64,000 nucleotides of DNA, taken from positions 428,879,479-428,943,478 of the forward strand of contig CM068369.1 in assembly GCA_034769895.1 (NCBI GenBank). The letters are read 5' to 3'. The stretch comes from Magicicada septendecula (taxonomy: Eukaryota > Arthropoda > Insecta > Hemiptera > Cicadidae). The notes beneath the pieces were generated by a model. That model saw only the letters and a list, made by a program, of their open reading frames with translations, was not told where the DNA came from and ran no database searches. The translations under genes were made by a program, and so were the position numbers. Below are positions 10,976-22,985 of the stretch, in pieces; positions within the stretch are counted from its first letter, which is position 1; every line of letters begins with the position of its first letter.

Positions 10976-11018
10976 TCAATGAGATTTCTTCTGTTTTGGA
11001 CAGAAGACTTCTCATTGA
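10976..11018 (+). promoter_or_regulatory. PPT-proximal stem-loop of A1
   Basis: An outer stem CAATGAGA/TCTCATTG and inner stem TTCTGT/ACAGAA sit directly before a G-rich polypurine tract (about 11018-11023) and the 3' LTR at 11027. Equivalent hairpins lie in every other element with a preserved 3' end. Confidence 0.7.
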
Positions 11019-11026
11019 GGGGGTAT

Positions 11027-12191
11027 TGTAACGGACCAAATTTGGGTATTTTTATTTATTTGCATTTTTTTGGGTTTTCTAAAAATTATTGGTAAGTTTT
11101 ATTCCATTGTGACAGACCACGTGTATAGAACAGTTTGTAACAAAGCAGCAACGCAATATTACTTTGTGAAATCAGTCAAGGAATGTGCACCACCCTAGAT
11201 TTCCAAGAACTTTGTCTGAATGTGACAGCGCGCACGCACGCGTCAAGTGAGTATACGCTCGGGGTGACGCTACTTCAGAAACTCAAAATGGCCTAGAGGG
11301 GAATTGTTGCCTTGCACATGTCCCCATGAAGGCGGATATGAAACTTAAGGTCCGCCTTTTTTGTGACATCAAGCCAGAAGCGCCTAAATATCGTCGGCAC
11401 ACGACACGGAAAAAACTACTATATATCAGGCCTACAGCCACTAAACTACAACAACTCAAGTATGAGCGACGACGAAATTCGTTCGCGGCAGGCATGAAGA
11501 TCCGTCCGCCCCAAAGAGACTCTTTTCCCAGTTCGTCACGAATAGTACCGGACGGTACACCCTACGGGGTATCTCTTTAAAAAATTTTATAAATTGTACT
11601 AGAAAAAAGTGAAATCACAGTGAAAATACGTGACCGCGGTCGATAATACAGTGAAGAACAGATTAAGTAAATTTCGGACATGAATATTAATTAAAAAGGA
11701 GTCACCATGAGTGCAAACGAAAACCACGTTGCCGGCGGGGAATATTACGAAAATATTTAAGGGATTTGGGGCAATAAAAATGTTCTGGGGTTATTAAATT
11801 GAATATATGTGAGAAAGGCAGGCTGGGCTGTTTATGTTTGTGTGTGTTATATAGAAGGTAAGGTAGTTATGTTTTTGTATTAATCATCATCTATGCCTAA
11901 GGCTGTAATTCAAAATTTAAAAGAAAAACCAGTGGAGAGAGTAACAATTTTGTTTATTTTTATACATGTTTAAGATGTTCAACAACCATAAAAAATAAAA
12001 ACCATTATCTTTCTAATGATAAATTTTAGTATTTAACTTCCTTCAAAACCTTATTTCATTTGATGTGCTGTCAAGTTCGTCAACGAACGGGGTTCGTCCC
12101 CACTATGCGATCCGGCCAGATCGAAGGTTGAAGGTAAGTGGAAGTTTCAATTTAGTTCATTAATAAATACCAGAAAGTAAATAAAGTTACA
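11027..12191 (+). repeat. A1 3' LTR
   Basis: Nearly identical to 4726-5895, with a few substitutions and small indels. It ends AAAGTTACA and is followed by the TSD GCAT. Confidence 0.92.
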
Positions 12192-12367
12192 GCATTATCA
12201 CTTTTGCTATTTTTTGCGTTTACTACCGCAATTTCGTCTGTTGTATCGTCTGTGTCGTTTACGTGCTCGTCAATATATGTCAATACTAAACTGTCTTGTG
12301 TCACATTTAAAATTGACCCCTCCCCAACATCTTCACATAAATTTGCCCTCTTGCCTTTCTCTGCCAT
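12192..12367 (-). pseudogene. gag-like gene of G, N-terminal fragment
   Basis: The minus-strand frame starts MAEKGKRANLCEDVGEGS and contains LNVTQDS, closely matching the N-terminus in element H (ATG at 63968). It is cut by A1 at 12191 and continues at 4725 downwards. The start codon is supported by the same Met in H and by its place shortly after the PBS. Confidence 0.65.
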
Positions 12368-12418
12368 TTTTGATCAGGTTTGTTAATTAATTTAAATAAG
12401 TTTTAATTCACAACGTCG

Positions 12419-12436
12419 CTGTTTACGGGCGCCAAT
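12419..12436 (-). other. G primer-binding site
   Basis: Reading on the minus strand, TTGGCGCCCGTAAACAGCG follows the inner end of the 5' LTR. TGGCGCC is the usual start of a tRNA-primed PBS. A1 and A2 have an extra T at the same place. Confidence 0.55.
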
Positions 12437-13591
12437 TAAAGTATTACTTGTTTTTGAGTTATTAAAAAATATTAAATTTTGTCCCACTTACCTTTATCGC
12501 TAATAATCAGGGTGTCGTCTGATGTACTTAGGCAGAGAAAAACAACAGGCAGTGTAATGACAAACACATACTTATAGGTCTAATTAACACATTTTATTGT
12601 TATCTTTTTTTATCAGATGATATTAAAACTCCCACATCAACAAATTCTTTTACGTTACATCGATAATAACTGCCAGATGATAACTTTAATTTATGTATTA
12701 CTCATTGTCTTCAGAAATTACTATTTGTTCCACATTTATTTAACTATTTACTTTTACATTCGTTCATTGTTAATTTCTCTTTCTTCATTTGTTTGTTATA
12801 TATAAAAAAGACTTGTTGTATTACTTACAGCTAACAATCTTAGATTCTTAACATACTTATAATATTAATAATAATAAGACATCCCAGTTTTGCTACGCAC
12901 TCCATTCACGCAGTTTTAAAACCCCATTTTTAATTAAGAGATCTCTTTATAATTTATTTTAAAATGGTAAGTTTACTTTCCTGTGATTATAGCCGAACAC
13001 GTGTTGCAGTCAGTCCATTTTAGAGCACTTATTACCCGAATAATTGTCACTGCTGAATTTTTTATATGCCTGTCTTGATTGTCTACGTTCACTGGTTTAT
13101 ACGCACTGTTATATTTGTAGAGATTACATCTTTTTACTTAAACAAAAATTTCTGTTGGAGCGTGAGCCCATTGTCAGCCGGCCGGCCTCATGGATGATCA
13201 AACACAACGCAGTTTTCTTGGCGTCTATATGAAGCACCGCCTTCTTGATACACGGCAACTTGGTCTGTGATTCGCCAACCCGCATCACATGATATGTTAA
13301 TGGGTGGTCACGTGTTATTACCAGTGGAATGTTCACCTAATTTCTTGGTCATTAGTAGTTCATAGTAAAGTTTTTTACTTTCCCCCCCAATGGAAAGTAC
13401 AGGTATGCGCGCACAGTTTCGCATTCCAGCACGTTATCTTCAACACGTACCTGCCTCTGCTTGTTACCAAGTTGCATACAGGGTGTTGCGTGAATCAAGT
13501 TTCGTGGACCTACATGGAGCCCAAACATATTAGACCCAAAATTTATTATTACATTGAAAAATGGATGTTTCCCTTTAAATGCCCCATTACA
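12437..13591 (-). repeat. G 5' LTR
   Basis: The outer end on the plus strand reads GCCCCATTACA, so the LTR starts TGTAATGGGGC in its own direction, as in H (TGTAATGGGTC). The inner end has a degraded terminus (TTTA instead of CA). A splice-donor consensus GTAAGT on the minus strand lies at about 12486-12491. The length of 1155 bp fits the family. The ORFs inside do not match other LTRs. Confidence 0.7.
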
Positions 13592-13596
13592 ATCCC

Positions 13597-13905
13597 CATC
13601 CTCAGGTAAAATGTTTATTCACCCTAATGCATAGGGGTCGTCGAAAATGTTAACGCACATAAGCACATCACACATAACAAGTTAGGAATAAATTAATGGA
13701 TGAACGGAAAACACACAAGCGCGTTATATGAATGGAAAACACACAAGCTTGACAAGTTTGTGTGTTTTCCGTTCATATCACGCGCTTGTGTGTTTTCCGT
13801 TCATCCATTAATTTATTCATAACTTGTTATGTGTGATGTGCTTATGTGCGTTAACATTTTCGACGACCCCTATGCATTAGGGTGAATAGACATTTTACCT
13901 GAGGA
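13597..13905. mobile_element. Long inverted-repeat (foldback) element
   Basis: Two arms of about 140 bp (from about 13597 and up to 13905) mirror each other: GGTAAAATGT, CACCCTAATGCATAGGGGTC and CATTAATTTATTC recur as reverse complements. The centre holds two copies of GTGTGTTTTCCGTTCAT in each orientation. The right end runs into CTGAGGATGG and CCCCGAAACATG, a hammerhead-like core shared with other foldbacks here. It has no ORF. Confidence 0.85.
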
Positions 13906-14314
13906 TGGCGATTTATCCCCGAAACATGTTGTACATATAAATAACAGAGATCGCTTAGCGGATAAAAAATGTAAGGTAAATTATTTAAATTTGTTTCTAA
14001 CAGCGGTCTGGAGACTATACATAAAATGAAGAACACTGATTATTTGTATTATTGTTTATGAAATATGTTTATCATTAAGTTAAAAGCTATTCCTTCAAGT
14101 AATAATTACGTGTATTTGTTAAATAATCTATTTCAATTATATTTAAAAAAAAAAAAGAAACAATTTCCTAAATGATGAGGGCAAGATTTACTATTTCAAG
14201 GCTCAAATTACAACAAATGTATTTCTAACGATTTCTGTAACAGTACAATCCGTTAATTGAAACACGTCACGATTAACACAATGTGAGAAGCACAGAAAAT
14301 GGGCATGAGGTAGT
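13906..14314. other. Unassigned flank between G and D
   Basis: AT-rich sequence with an A-run near 14145. It lies outside G's LTR and before D's TSD. It may be background DNA or part of an older repeat. I see no gene. Confidence 0.4.
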
Positions 14315-14318
14315 ACAC

Positions 14319-15596
<1,278 letters not shown>

Positions 15597-15597
15597 A

Positions 15598-15614
15598 TGG
15601 CGCATTCGAACAGA
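15598..15614 (+). other. D primer-binding site
   Basis: TGGCGCATTCGAACAG one base after the LTR. The TGGCGC start and CGAACAG tail match the general form of the other PBSs in this window. Confidence 0.55.
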
Positions 15615-16554
15615 ACAGTGGGCCTGTTTTAAGGAACAAAATGGTTTGAGATGAGTAAAGAAAATTAGTATGTATGTATAAATAGACGTAGATGACAAGA
15701 GTGTCAGATAGGGTTATGTTATCATATGACTGGTATATGTTTATTACAAATAAGTAAGAATTAAATAATTAAAATGGATACGAGTGAAAATATTAACAAT
15801 GAAGTCAGCTTCACTGACAGCAATACTGAAAGTCAAATAAATAGTAAAGTAAGCGAGACCGAGTCGAAAATAATGGAAGGCGTAACAAATCAATCGACGC
15901 CTATCCCAGTTAAGAAAGACGATAATAATGATATGATGACTATGATGCAATTACTGTTGAATAAATTTGATGTACAAAATAATAAGTTTGATGAACAAAA
16001 GAGTAATTTTGATGCAAAGTTTGATGAAATAAATAGTCGTTTTGATGAAGTAAACACTAAAATAAATGAACAAAATAATGAAATAAAGAGTAATTTTATT
16101 GAAAAGTTGAATGAGATTAGAGACGAAATTAAACAACAGAATTTTGATATTAATAAATATTTAGAAGAAGTAGATGAACATTTTAGTGCTATTGTAAAAC
16201 AATTACAAGACGAAGTAAACGAAAGTAGAAAGAGAAAGGAGGGGGTAGAAAATGGTACATATAATAAGGTAAGTGGTTATAATGGTGTTGATTATAATTA
16301 TGAGAGTATAGTGGGGGTAGAAAATGGTGGAGACCGATCAATTAAACGAAAATAAAGATGATCAGGTAACATATAATGAGGTAAGTAGGGGTGAGAATTA
16401 TGATATAATTAAAAATGTGGTGTTAGAGAGTAAGGTTGTGAATAAAAATAGTGGTGATGAAGTTTTAGTGGAAGTAGAATTTAATAATGGTGAGATAGTG
16501 AGTGTTGATAAGTTAGAGAAAGACTGGAAGGAGAGTTTACAGGTAGAGGTGTTG

Positions 16555-16710
16555 CAGAGGGTAAATTTTCTCCAGGTTTATTGTGAACCAAGGTGTTTAC
16601 AAGTGTTTTTGAAGGGCGAGAGTCCCTTAGTGGAAAACGATGTGTTTTCAAATTGTTCCCCGAGTTTTTGTGGTGTTCCTGGAAGTGTTTTTATTTAGTA
16701 GTACCCTCTG
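16555..16710 (+). other. D gag-region RNA structure
   Basis: CAGAGGGTA (16555-16563) pairs with TACCCTCTG (16702-16710). Nested between them, AAGGG (16612-16616) pairs with CCCTT (16624-16628). The helix is intact although the reading frame is broken. Confidence 0.55.
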
Positions 16711-16759
16711 CATGGAATGATAGAGAAAGTGTGAAATGGTGTCATGATGAGAGGTATTT

Positions 16760-16880
<121 letters not shown>

Positions 16881-17284
16881 AGGTTAGTAGAAGTTATAAA
16901 GAATTAATAGAGAGAGTGAAGAGTGAGAGTTGATGACTATATTGAATTCTTACATTGCGAGGTGGTTAGTGCAGCAAGAGGTGATAATAATATTGATGAC
17001 TTACCTGTATATAAGATGGGGTTACTAGTAGTAGATGATTACTACACTAAAGAAATGATAAAAGATTTAATCGTAACAGATGATACTAAGTGAGAATTGA
17101 CCATACTGAATGTCGACAGGATTTTTGAATTAATAGGTATGCAATAATGTTTTTGAATACTATATTGACACGAGGGATAAAATTAATGATGATGGTTATT
17201 ATAATCATAATAACAATATGTATTTAATGAAAAATGAATTGTATAGAAGTAAGACAAGAATTATGGTTCGATGATGGAGGGTAA

Positions 17285-17810
17285 ATAATTATTATGTATG
17301 AACATTTAATTATGTGAGTAGGGGGTTCTGAAATGGACTGTATTGTGAAATGATTTGTGGTAAACAATAATGAAAAATAATGTAGATTGTATATAGTTTT
17401 GTGTTGATGTTAAATGTAATCATGTAGCAAGGTGAAGTATACTCAACTTTGTGAATTTTATTAAAGTAATTAAAATGTGTTTGATAAAATAATTGAATTA
17501 ATTTGAAAGGAGCTAATAAATGAAATGTATATAAAATGAAATCTTGGTAATACATTTTAAAATTTTGGAGAATTTCATGGTATAAGAAATGATGAATAAT
17601 TGACGGTTGATTATTAAAAGATTCAATAGAAAGTTCAAGTTGTAATGTTTATAATTTTATATGCAAATTTAAAGTTGAGATGTTTATTTTAATGTAATGA
17701 TGTTTATGTTCAATTTGAGTGTCTATTATGTTGTATTATGTTGATTAAGTGTAATTGAGTAGGACGTAGGTGTAGGGATCTAAAACATGTAATTGTATGT
17801 TTTAAATGCT
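17285..17810 (+). other. D AT-rich spacer
   Basis: Non-coding AT-rich sequence after the gag-like stop, with no recognisable feature. Confidence 0.45.
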
Positions 17811-18200
17811 ATTCCCCACTTTTGGGCGGTCCCGGCCTTACCAGCCCAGACCATGGTTTTGGATGACAACCAATTGTGGGCAGACTAATTGTAAACTGAC
17901 CATGGTTGGTTGCCTATGAAATTGGTACAATTTAGAAATTAACAGGGGGTTTAATCAGAGGAATCGCCATAACTATGGAACAGTGGCTACCACCGAATGG
18001 GGTGATAGAACCGTATTAAGGGCGTATGAATCATTGTAGTAGGATTACTGGTGTCCTCGGATATCAGTAATGCCGAATTTTATTATAATGCTGAAGCAAG
18101 GACGGGGTAAATAATGTTTACACCCTAGCCGATCCAATCCTTGTGGAAGCCACTGGGCGCAACAGCCCAGATATGGGGGGACATAGAGAGATGGATGGCC
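17811..18200 (+). ncRNA. Conserved structured RNA module in D (candidate)
   Basis: This is the counterpart of the A1 module. GGTC/GACC flank the GCCTTACCAGC loop. A 13-bp helix pairs CAACCAATTGTGG with CCATGGTTGGTTG (about 17869-17915) at the place where A1 has an unrelated sequence that also pairs. CTACCACC pairs with GGTGATAG. ATTACTGGTGTCC pairs with GGATATCAGTAAT. CAAGGA pairs with TCCTTG. Pairing is kept while sequence differs, which supports RNA structure. Confidence 0.6.
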
Positions 18201-18779
18201 GGTGGCAACGTTACATGCTGCAAGGGAGAGGCTTCATTTATGCGAGCCTGTGTCATATCAACATGGGCTAATACCTTGAGGTCACTGACATTTTTGTAAT
18301 GTGGGGTATCAGGGGTTAAGGGATTAATATGGGGGGATATTAGATAATGATGGAGAAGGAGGTTACTAAATTGTTAGTAATGAGTTATTGATTATTAAAA
18401 TGAGTTATGTCAATGATGTAGAAGGTGTAGTTGATCTTGTGATGTAACTAAATGATTTTTTAGTGATTTGATGAGTATTATGGAGATGCTTAACGATGTT
18501 AAGTAAATAATTTGTTCTGATGTAGTTGATTTAAATGTGTTTTATTCTATATAAGAATTTTAATAATGAATGTAATTATTTTGAAATGTGAATTATAGAA
18601 TGGAAGGTATTTGTAATGTTGTAATGGGAAATGTTTATTTAAATTCTGATTGGAATCAGGGAAATATTTTGAATTTTGGGATAAGAGTTAACGAGAGAAG
18701 GGTATACAGAATGTTAGTATGGCATTTAAAAATATGTATCATGTTATGTTTAGTATTCACCAATGTTTGTTAGAAGTTA
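18201..18779 (+). other. D spacer between structured module and 3' module
   Basis: AT-rich, with one 61-codon open frame (18588-18773) that has no counterpart in related elements and is probably fortuitous. Confidence 0.4.
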
Positions 18780-19124
18780 AGAGAAAAACCAGTGCTTCTT
18801 AACGCAAACCAGCACAGCTAAGGGGAACCAGATCAGTTATGGATATGGTCTAAAACCAGGCCACTATTTGATATTTTGATTTCATGTTTCAGTGTCTGGT
18901 GATGCTGTGGTGGCAGTCCTGTGCTGGCTGGTGCGTCAGAGCAGGGGCGTCAAGTGCCTGTCTGGCCTTGTGGTGTTGGGATATCGAAAGGGAAGTCCAG
19001 TAAGGTCATTCAGGTGCGTCCGCAGTCACTGGACCAGGGGGTGAGTTAACCATGATTTTTAATAAAACATAAAGGGGGTTGTGGCGACATATCCAGGCTG
19101 ATCCCTTTAGGAAGTATCAGAGTA
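18780..19124 (+). other. D 3' conserved module with exon-like core
   Basis: Opens with AACCAGTGCTTCTTAACGCA and AGCTAAGGGGAACCAGATCAG. A TTTCATGTTTCAG acceptor-like site near 18880-18892 precedes a roughly 150-nt block, which is followed by GGTGAGT near 19041, a donor-like site. The block is open in one frame, reading SGDAVVAVLCW, VRQSRGVKC and SPVRSFRC. Related frames occur in E, F and H. It could be an exon coding a small peptide or a structured RNA; I cannot decide. Confidence 0.5.
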
Positions 19125-19165
19125 TCAATGAGAGTTTTTATGCTTCGGCATAAAACCTCTCATTA
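19125..19165 (+). promoter_or_regulatory. PPT-proximal stem-loop of D, UUCG tetraloop
   Basis: CAATGAGAG pairs with CTCTCATT, and TTTATGC pairs with GCATAAA around a C(TTCG)G loop. The polypurine run AAGGGGG follows and then the 3' LTR at 19175. C(UUCG)G is an exceptionally stable RNA tetraloop. Confidence 0.75.
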
Positions 19166-19174
19166 AGGGGGTAT

Positions 19175-19838
19175 TGTAACAGTACAGTTAGGCCCACCCG
19201 GGGTAATTTGGGCAGAAATAATAATTGTAAATTTTATTTTGAAATTATAACGTATGCAATGTGAGCGAATTAGTGTCAAGGTCAGTGAAGCAGAATGCAA
19301 GAGAAGCAGTTATCTTTAGCCGTATGACATTTGAACTTTGTAACTTTAATTCGACGACAAGTGAATCGAATTAATGACGACGGATAGTGAATTCAGATAT
19401 GTGAAAAAATCGAAAATGTGAATCTAAATGGCTTGATGTCTCCTGGACAATGACAAGATAAGTAACACTCGGGGTGAAACTAAATTCTAAAAAAGATTAA
19501 ACAAAGTTCAATATCATGTTTTCTGATTTTATTGAAAGAAGTTGTAAACTGAGAGCTCATAAGGGCATGGGGTGCACATCGTCCCATCTCGCGCAGTATG
19601 AGTGTTTTAAATTCAGTGTTTTTTATGTTTTATGTGTGTGTTTTTATGAATTGACGAGCTCGACCCGAGTGAGCACCTGACGATGGGACCTTGATCCCGA
19701 AACGCGTCGTGCATAGCGACCAAGTAAGTTGCATGAAGGATTATCATTATCAGGTATCTAACCTATTTAAAATTAACCATTGCAACTTGGTGACCATACA
19801 CACAATGAATAATTAATTATGGTTAATTACCAATGTTT
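19175..19838 (+). repeat. D 3' LTR, first piece
   Basis: Begins TGTAACAGTACAG like the 5' LTR and stops at the C insertion, where GTTT is duplicated (19835-19838 and 46270-46273). The block at 19569-19808 is not LTR sequence. Confidence 0.88.
19569..19808. mobile_element. Foreign block in D 3' LTR with hammerhead-like core
   Basis: It replaces the (TG)n region of the 5' LTR. It contains CTGACGATGGGACCTTGATC followed by CCGAAACGCGTCG (about 19677-19705), in which GGGA/TCCC form a stem between CTGACGA and GAAAC. An inverted pair GACCAAGTAAGTTGCA / TGCAACTTGGTGACC follows. Such cores occur in hammerhead ribozymes carried by Penelope-like elements, but the stem has an extra unpaired T, so activity is doubtful. 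Confidence 0.4.
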
Positions 19839-21076
19839 TGAAACTTTACGTTTCTTTCGCAAATAATATATCTTATTAAATTTATCAAAACTTCGTAATT
19901 CTTACCTTTGGGTCGTATAGACGAAACCAGTTGTTGAGGGATTATTTGGGTTGATTTGCGAAATAATTATATTAACACAGGTTATGCTGACTAAAACAAA
20001 TTATTTTTCTTTTATTAAATAAGATTGTTATTTTTTCCCTTGTATGACAATTACACAAATTCTTTATCTCAAACACAAACTCAGATGTATAAAATTGACA
20101 AAAAACAATTCTTATAAAACTATGACAAAATGATCTATATGATTACTCAACCAGTACTTTGTTTTGGTTATTTCATTCACTCTCTCTCTTTTACAATGAT
20201 AGATTTAGACCCCTTAAAATCGAGATCTCATTTGGAAGTTACTACGTGCTGTGACCGGCTTTACATATTGTTAATGGTTTTAAATTAGACAGTGATACTG
20301 GTACTCATCCTTAATGTAGATTTCGTCTCATGGTCCAGGCACCGTTGATCACTACACTCCGATAACCGACGGCAAATGTCCGAACGCTTTCATGCTCGTC
20401 ACTTGTTGTCTTGGTGATGTATGTTATAACTGTTTTGTCATATTTAACTCATTAAGGGTGTCGGCCAACGTGACTTGCTCACACACTAGTTTGATTTTTA
20501 TGACCCCGCGGTCTGAAAGATACGAGTTGACTGCCGTATATTGCTTGCACAGATTAATAGTTACTAGAACCTGTAACGGTAAAGAATTGGGAGGCACAGA
20601 ATGTGAATAAAATTTGTCAACTCATACAGTATATCACCTATTGGGAACCCCTGCTTTTACAAAACTGCACAATGTTGTTGCAGACTGTTTATGTCTGGTC
20701 CAATAGTCTAGACGTATTACGTAACCACTGGCAACTCAGTCTCTCTGTGAATTACAGAGACACATGCAATCACCCCATGCGCGCTCCTGTACTACCCCGC
20801 GCGGCTCTGCTGTCTACTTTGGTGTTCTAGCGATGACTGCCTACTGTGGTCTCCTGATGAGACTGGCTTGTGGCAATTACGTGTTTCTCTGTAATTCACA
20901 GAGAGACTGAGTTGCCAGGGATTACATAATACGTCTAGCCGGGCAGGCTCCAGACATAAACAACTTTCAATAACATTGTATGGAGCTTTGTGAAAGCAAG
21001 GGTTCGCAAGAGGTTGTACACTGTATGAATTGACAACATTTTAAAATTCTTTACCACCCAATTCTGTACCATTACA
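19839..21076 (-). repeat. C 3' LTR
   Basis: On the plus strand it runs from TGAAACTTTACG to CTGTACCATTACA. In its own direction it starts TGTAATGGTACAG and ends in CA. It matches 38207-39008 plus 46045-46269. Confidence 0.88.
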
Positions 21077-21083
21077 ATACCCC

Positions 21084-21124
21084 CCAATGAAAGGTTTTAT
21101 GCCGAAGCATAAAAACTCTCACTG
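21084..21124 (-). promoter_or_regulatory. PPT-proximal stem-loop of C, UUCG tetraloop
   Basis: On the minus strand, CAGTGAGAG pairs with CTTTCATTG and TTTATGC with GCATAAA around TTCG, followed by a GGGGGG polypurine tract and the 3' LTR. Confidence 0.72.
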
Positions 21125-21420
21125 CCTAAAACCTAAGAGGATCAGCGAGGATATAGCGCGCAAAACCCCTTAAATCCTTACTAAAATCATGGGTACTTAC
21201 CCCCCTAGTCCGGTGGCTGTGGCCGCACCTATCCGACTTTACTGGCCTTCTCTGCTCGAGATCCCAACACCATAAAATCAGACAGGCACGTCACCACAGT
21301 ATCACCTAACTCGGAAACATTCAATTAATATATCAATAACCGGCCTTCCATTACTCCATATCCCCAACTGATTCGGGTCCTCTTAGACATACGGGTATGT
21401 CATTAACAAGTACTGGTTGA
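21125..21420 (-). other. C 3' conserved module, shortened
   Basis: Minus-strand counterpart of the D module. GTGTTGGGATCTC and GGGGGTAAGT are present, but a segment in the middle of the exon-like block is missing relative to D. Confidence 0.5.
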
Positions 21421-21796
21421 CTGTTTTAAAAGTACTGATTGCTTATTTATTTTGGTAGTATACAAATATCTCTATTCTACATTCATACGCAGATACATAA
21501 TACTCAATTCAACCCTTTATGGTTCACTCTTAAACATGATACAACATAAATACAATGTTCACCTGGCAATATAAGCTTACTGTAACCTTACATCTAACAC
21601 ATATAGATCCCATACAAATTGTATAATGTTAATTTTCTACCCTCACAAAACACTATTACACACCAAAATTACAAATTTACTATATATAAAATACAAATAA
21701 TTCATAATAACCTTACTGTAGAATACATATTACAGGTAACACCAACCTTTCACCTTTAAATTAAAATAAAAAGTTATAAACATTACAATTTTAATC
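21421..21796 (-). other. C AT-rich spacer left of element B
   Basis: AT-rich non-coding sequence ending at the TSD TCCC of element B. No recognisable feature. Confidence 0.45.
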
Positions 21797-21800
21797 TCCC

Positions 21801-22984
21801 TGTGACATTACAAACGTCCGTCTTAAGGAATTATGGTACTAAAACATATTGTATTGTATTTTTATTGTATTTTCATGTGTAAAAGAGTTAGGTCAACTTC
21901 CCCCATATTTAAATTTACGACGCAGTTTCATCTGTATAATTCGTCTCAAGCCCAAGAGCGTACGTGCGAAATAAGACGTACTCGATGGTTGCACTGATTG
22001 ACAACGCTGAATTGTCATAACAAAATATGACACACGTAATAATGATGACGTGGAACAATACCGTCATCTGTCTCAGACAAAGAATTATTAAGAGTTAATC
22101 CCCACCACCTGTCGATAATACGACAATATGTCTGCCCCAGTCTGCAGTACCTCTTCATGGAGTGAGCACGTTTAAAAGTGTGCTGGTGTAAATTTTACCA
22201 GCCAAGGTGTTATAAATCATTAATATGTAACTGTTATTAGACAAATATCTCAAAATTTAATAACAACTAACAATGTAGAGTCAGTGCCAACAAGACAGAC
22301 AATCAGAATAAAAGTACGCTGAACATCTGGCGAGCTATGGGCAGTATCTGAACCACACGGAAACCTCAACATTTCAGGAAAGTGCAACATTTAAATAATG
22401 TCTCTTTTACAAAATAATCGAGTTCGATTTAATATGAACAGCAAAACTTAGTCAATCAAAATTGTTAAAAATGTAATGAGAGAGAGAGAGTGATAGAAAG
22501 TGTGAGAGAACAGGCCGGCCGCTTCTTTTAGAAGAGGCGTTGATTTGTGTTTGATAAGTTGATTCAATGGTAATATTAGCAAAATTAAATACTGCAGTAT
22601 AAAATCTCTTTTGACGTAATAGAAGTAAAGAGAGAATAATTATTTGAAGCGTAAGATATTAATAAGTAGCGGAAGTTAAATGGCCGCCATGTTGTAGGTG
22701 CGGTATAAGCCGCCATTTGTATTCTGAATATTAACTATGCAAAGAAAGTAACAATTAAACCAAGTTTTTACACCTTTCAATGGTAATCAGTCTTATTATT
22801 TCGTACAACCCCAATGTTTCTGCGCTCTCGCTTATAGAACTCTGGACCCTGGGCATACAATATAGTGTGGGTGTGTTGGGAGCACGTGCTTACCGGAAAT
22901 GTTACAAACACGTGGTGAGTAGACAGAAATATGTATGTATTTATGTATTTATATTAATAAAATAAAGAAGGAGGTAAGTATACA
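21801..22984 (+). repeat. B 5' LTR
   Basis: Starts TGTGACATTACAAACG and ends GTATACA. A GTAAGT donor at 22974-22979 lies only five bases before the LTR end. GGCCGCCATGTTG and GCCGCCATTTG lie at about 22681-22720, inverse ATGGCGGC-type motifs. Confidence 0.92.
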
Positions 22985-22985
22985 A

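Larger units (their letters stand above)
4726..12191 (+). mobile_element. Element A1: complete pol-less LTR retrotransposon
   Basis: A1 has two nearly identical LTRs (4726-5895 and 11027-12191) flanked by the 4-bp TSD GCAT (4722-4725 and 12192-12195). Inside are a gag-like ORF (6071-7336), a structured spacer module (about 8224-8785), a middle module (about 9535-9690), a 3' module, a stem-loop (10976-11018) and a G-rich polypurine tract before the 3' LTR. The near-identity of the LTRs points to recent insertion. It sits in the gag-like gene of G. The 3.7 kb between ORF and 3' LTR carry no pol. A2 is its closest relative in the window. Confidence 0.92.
1..13591 (-). mobile_element. Element G: minus-strand pol-less LTR retrotransposon, truncated by the window edge
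   Basis: G reads from its 5' LTR at the right (12437-13591) towards the left edge of the window. The order is LTR, a PBS-like TGGCGCCCG just left of it, the N-terminal gag-like exon at 12367, the A1 insertion (4726-12191), the rest of the gag-like frame down to about 3495, then AT-rich spacer to position 1. A long unrelated insertion sits in the spacer at about 226-2712. The 3' modules and 3' LTR lie outside the window, so its TSD cannot be checked. Its gag-like protein is closest to that of element H. No pol is seen. Confidence 0.75.

Noticed and set aside
13592-14318. Continuation of the G LTR up to D
   Set aside because: The GCCCCATTACA end at 13591 matches the outer LTR end in H and gives a normal LTR length, so the rest is flank.
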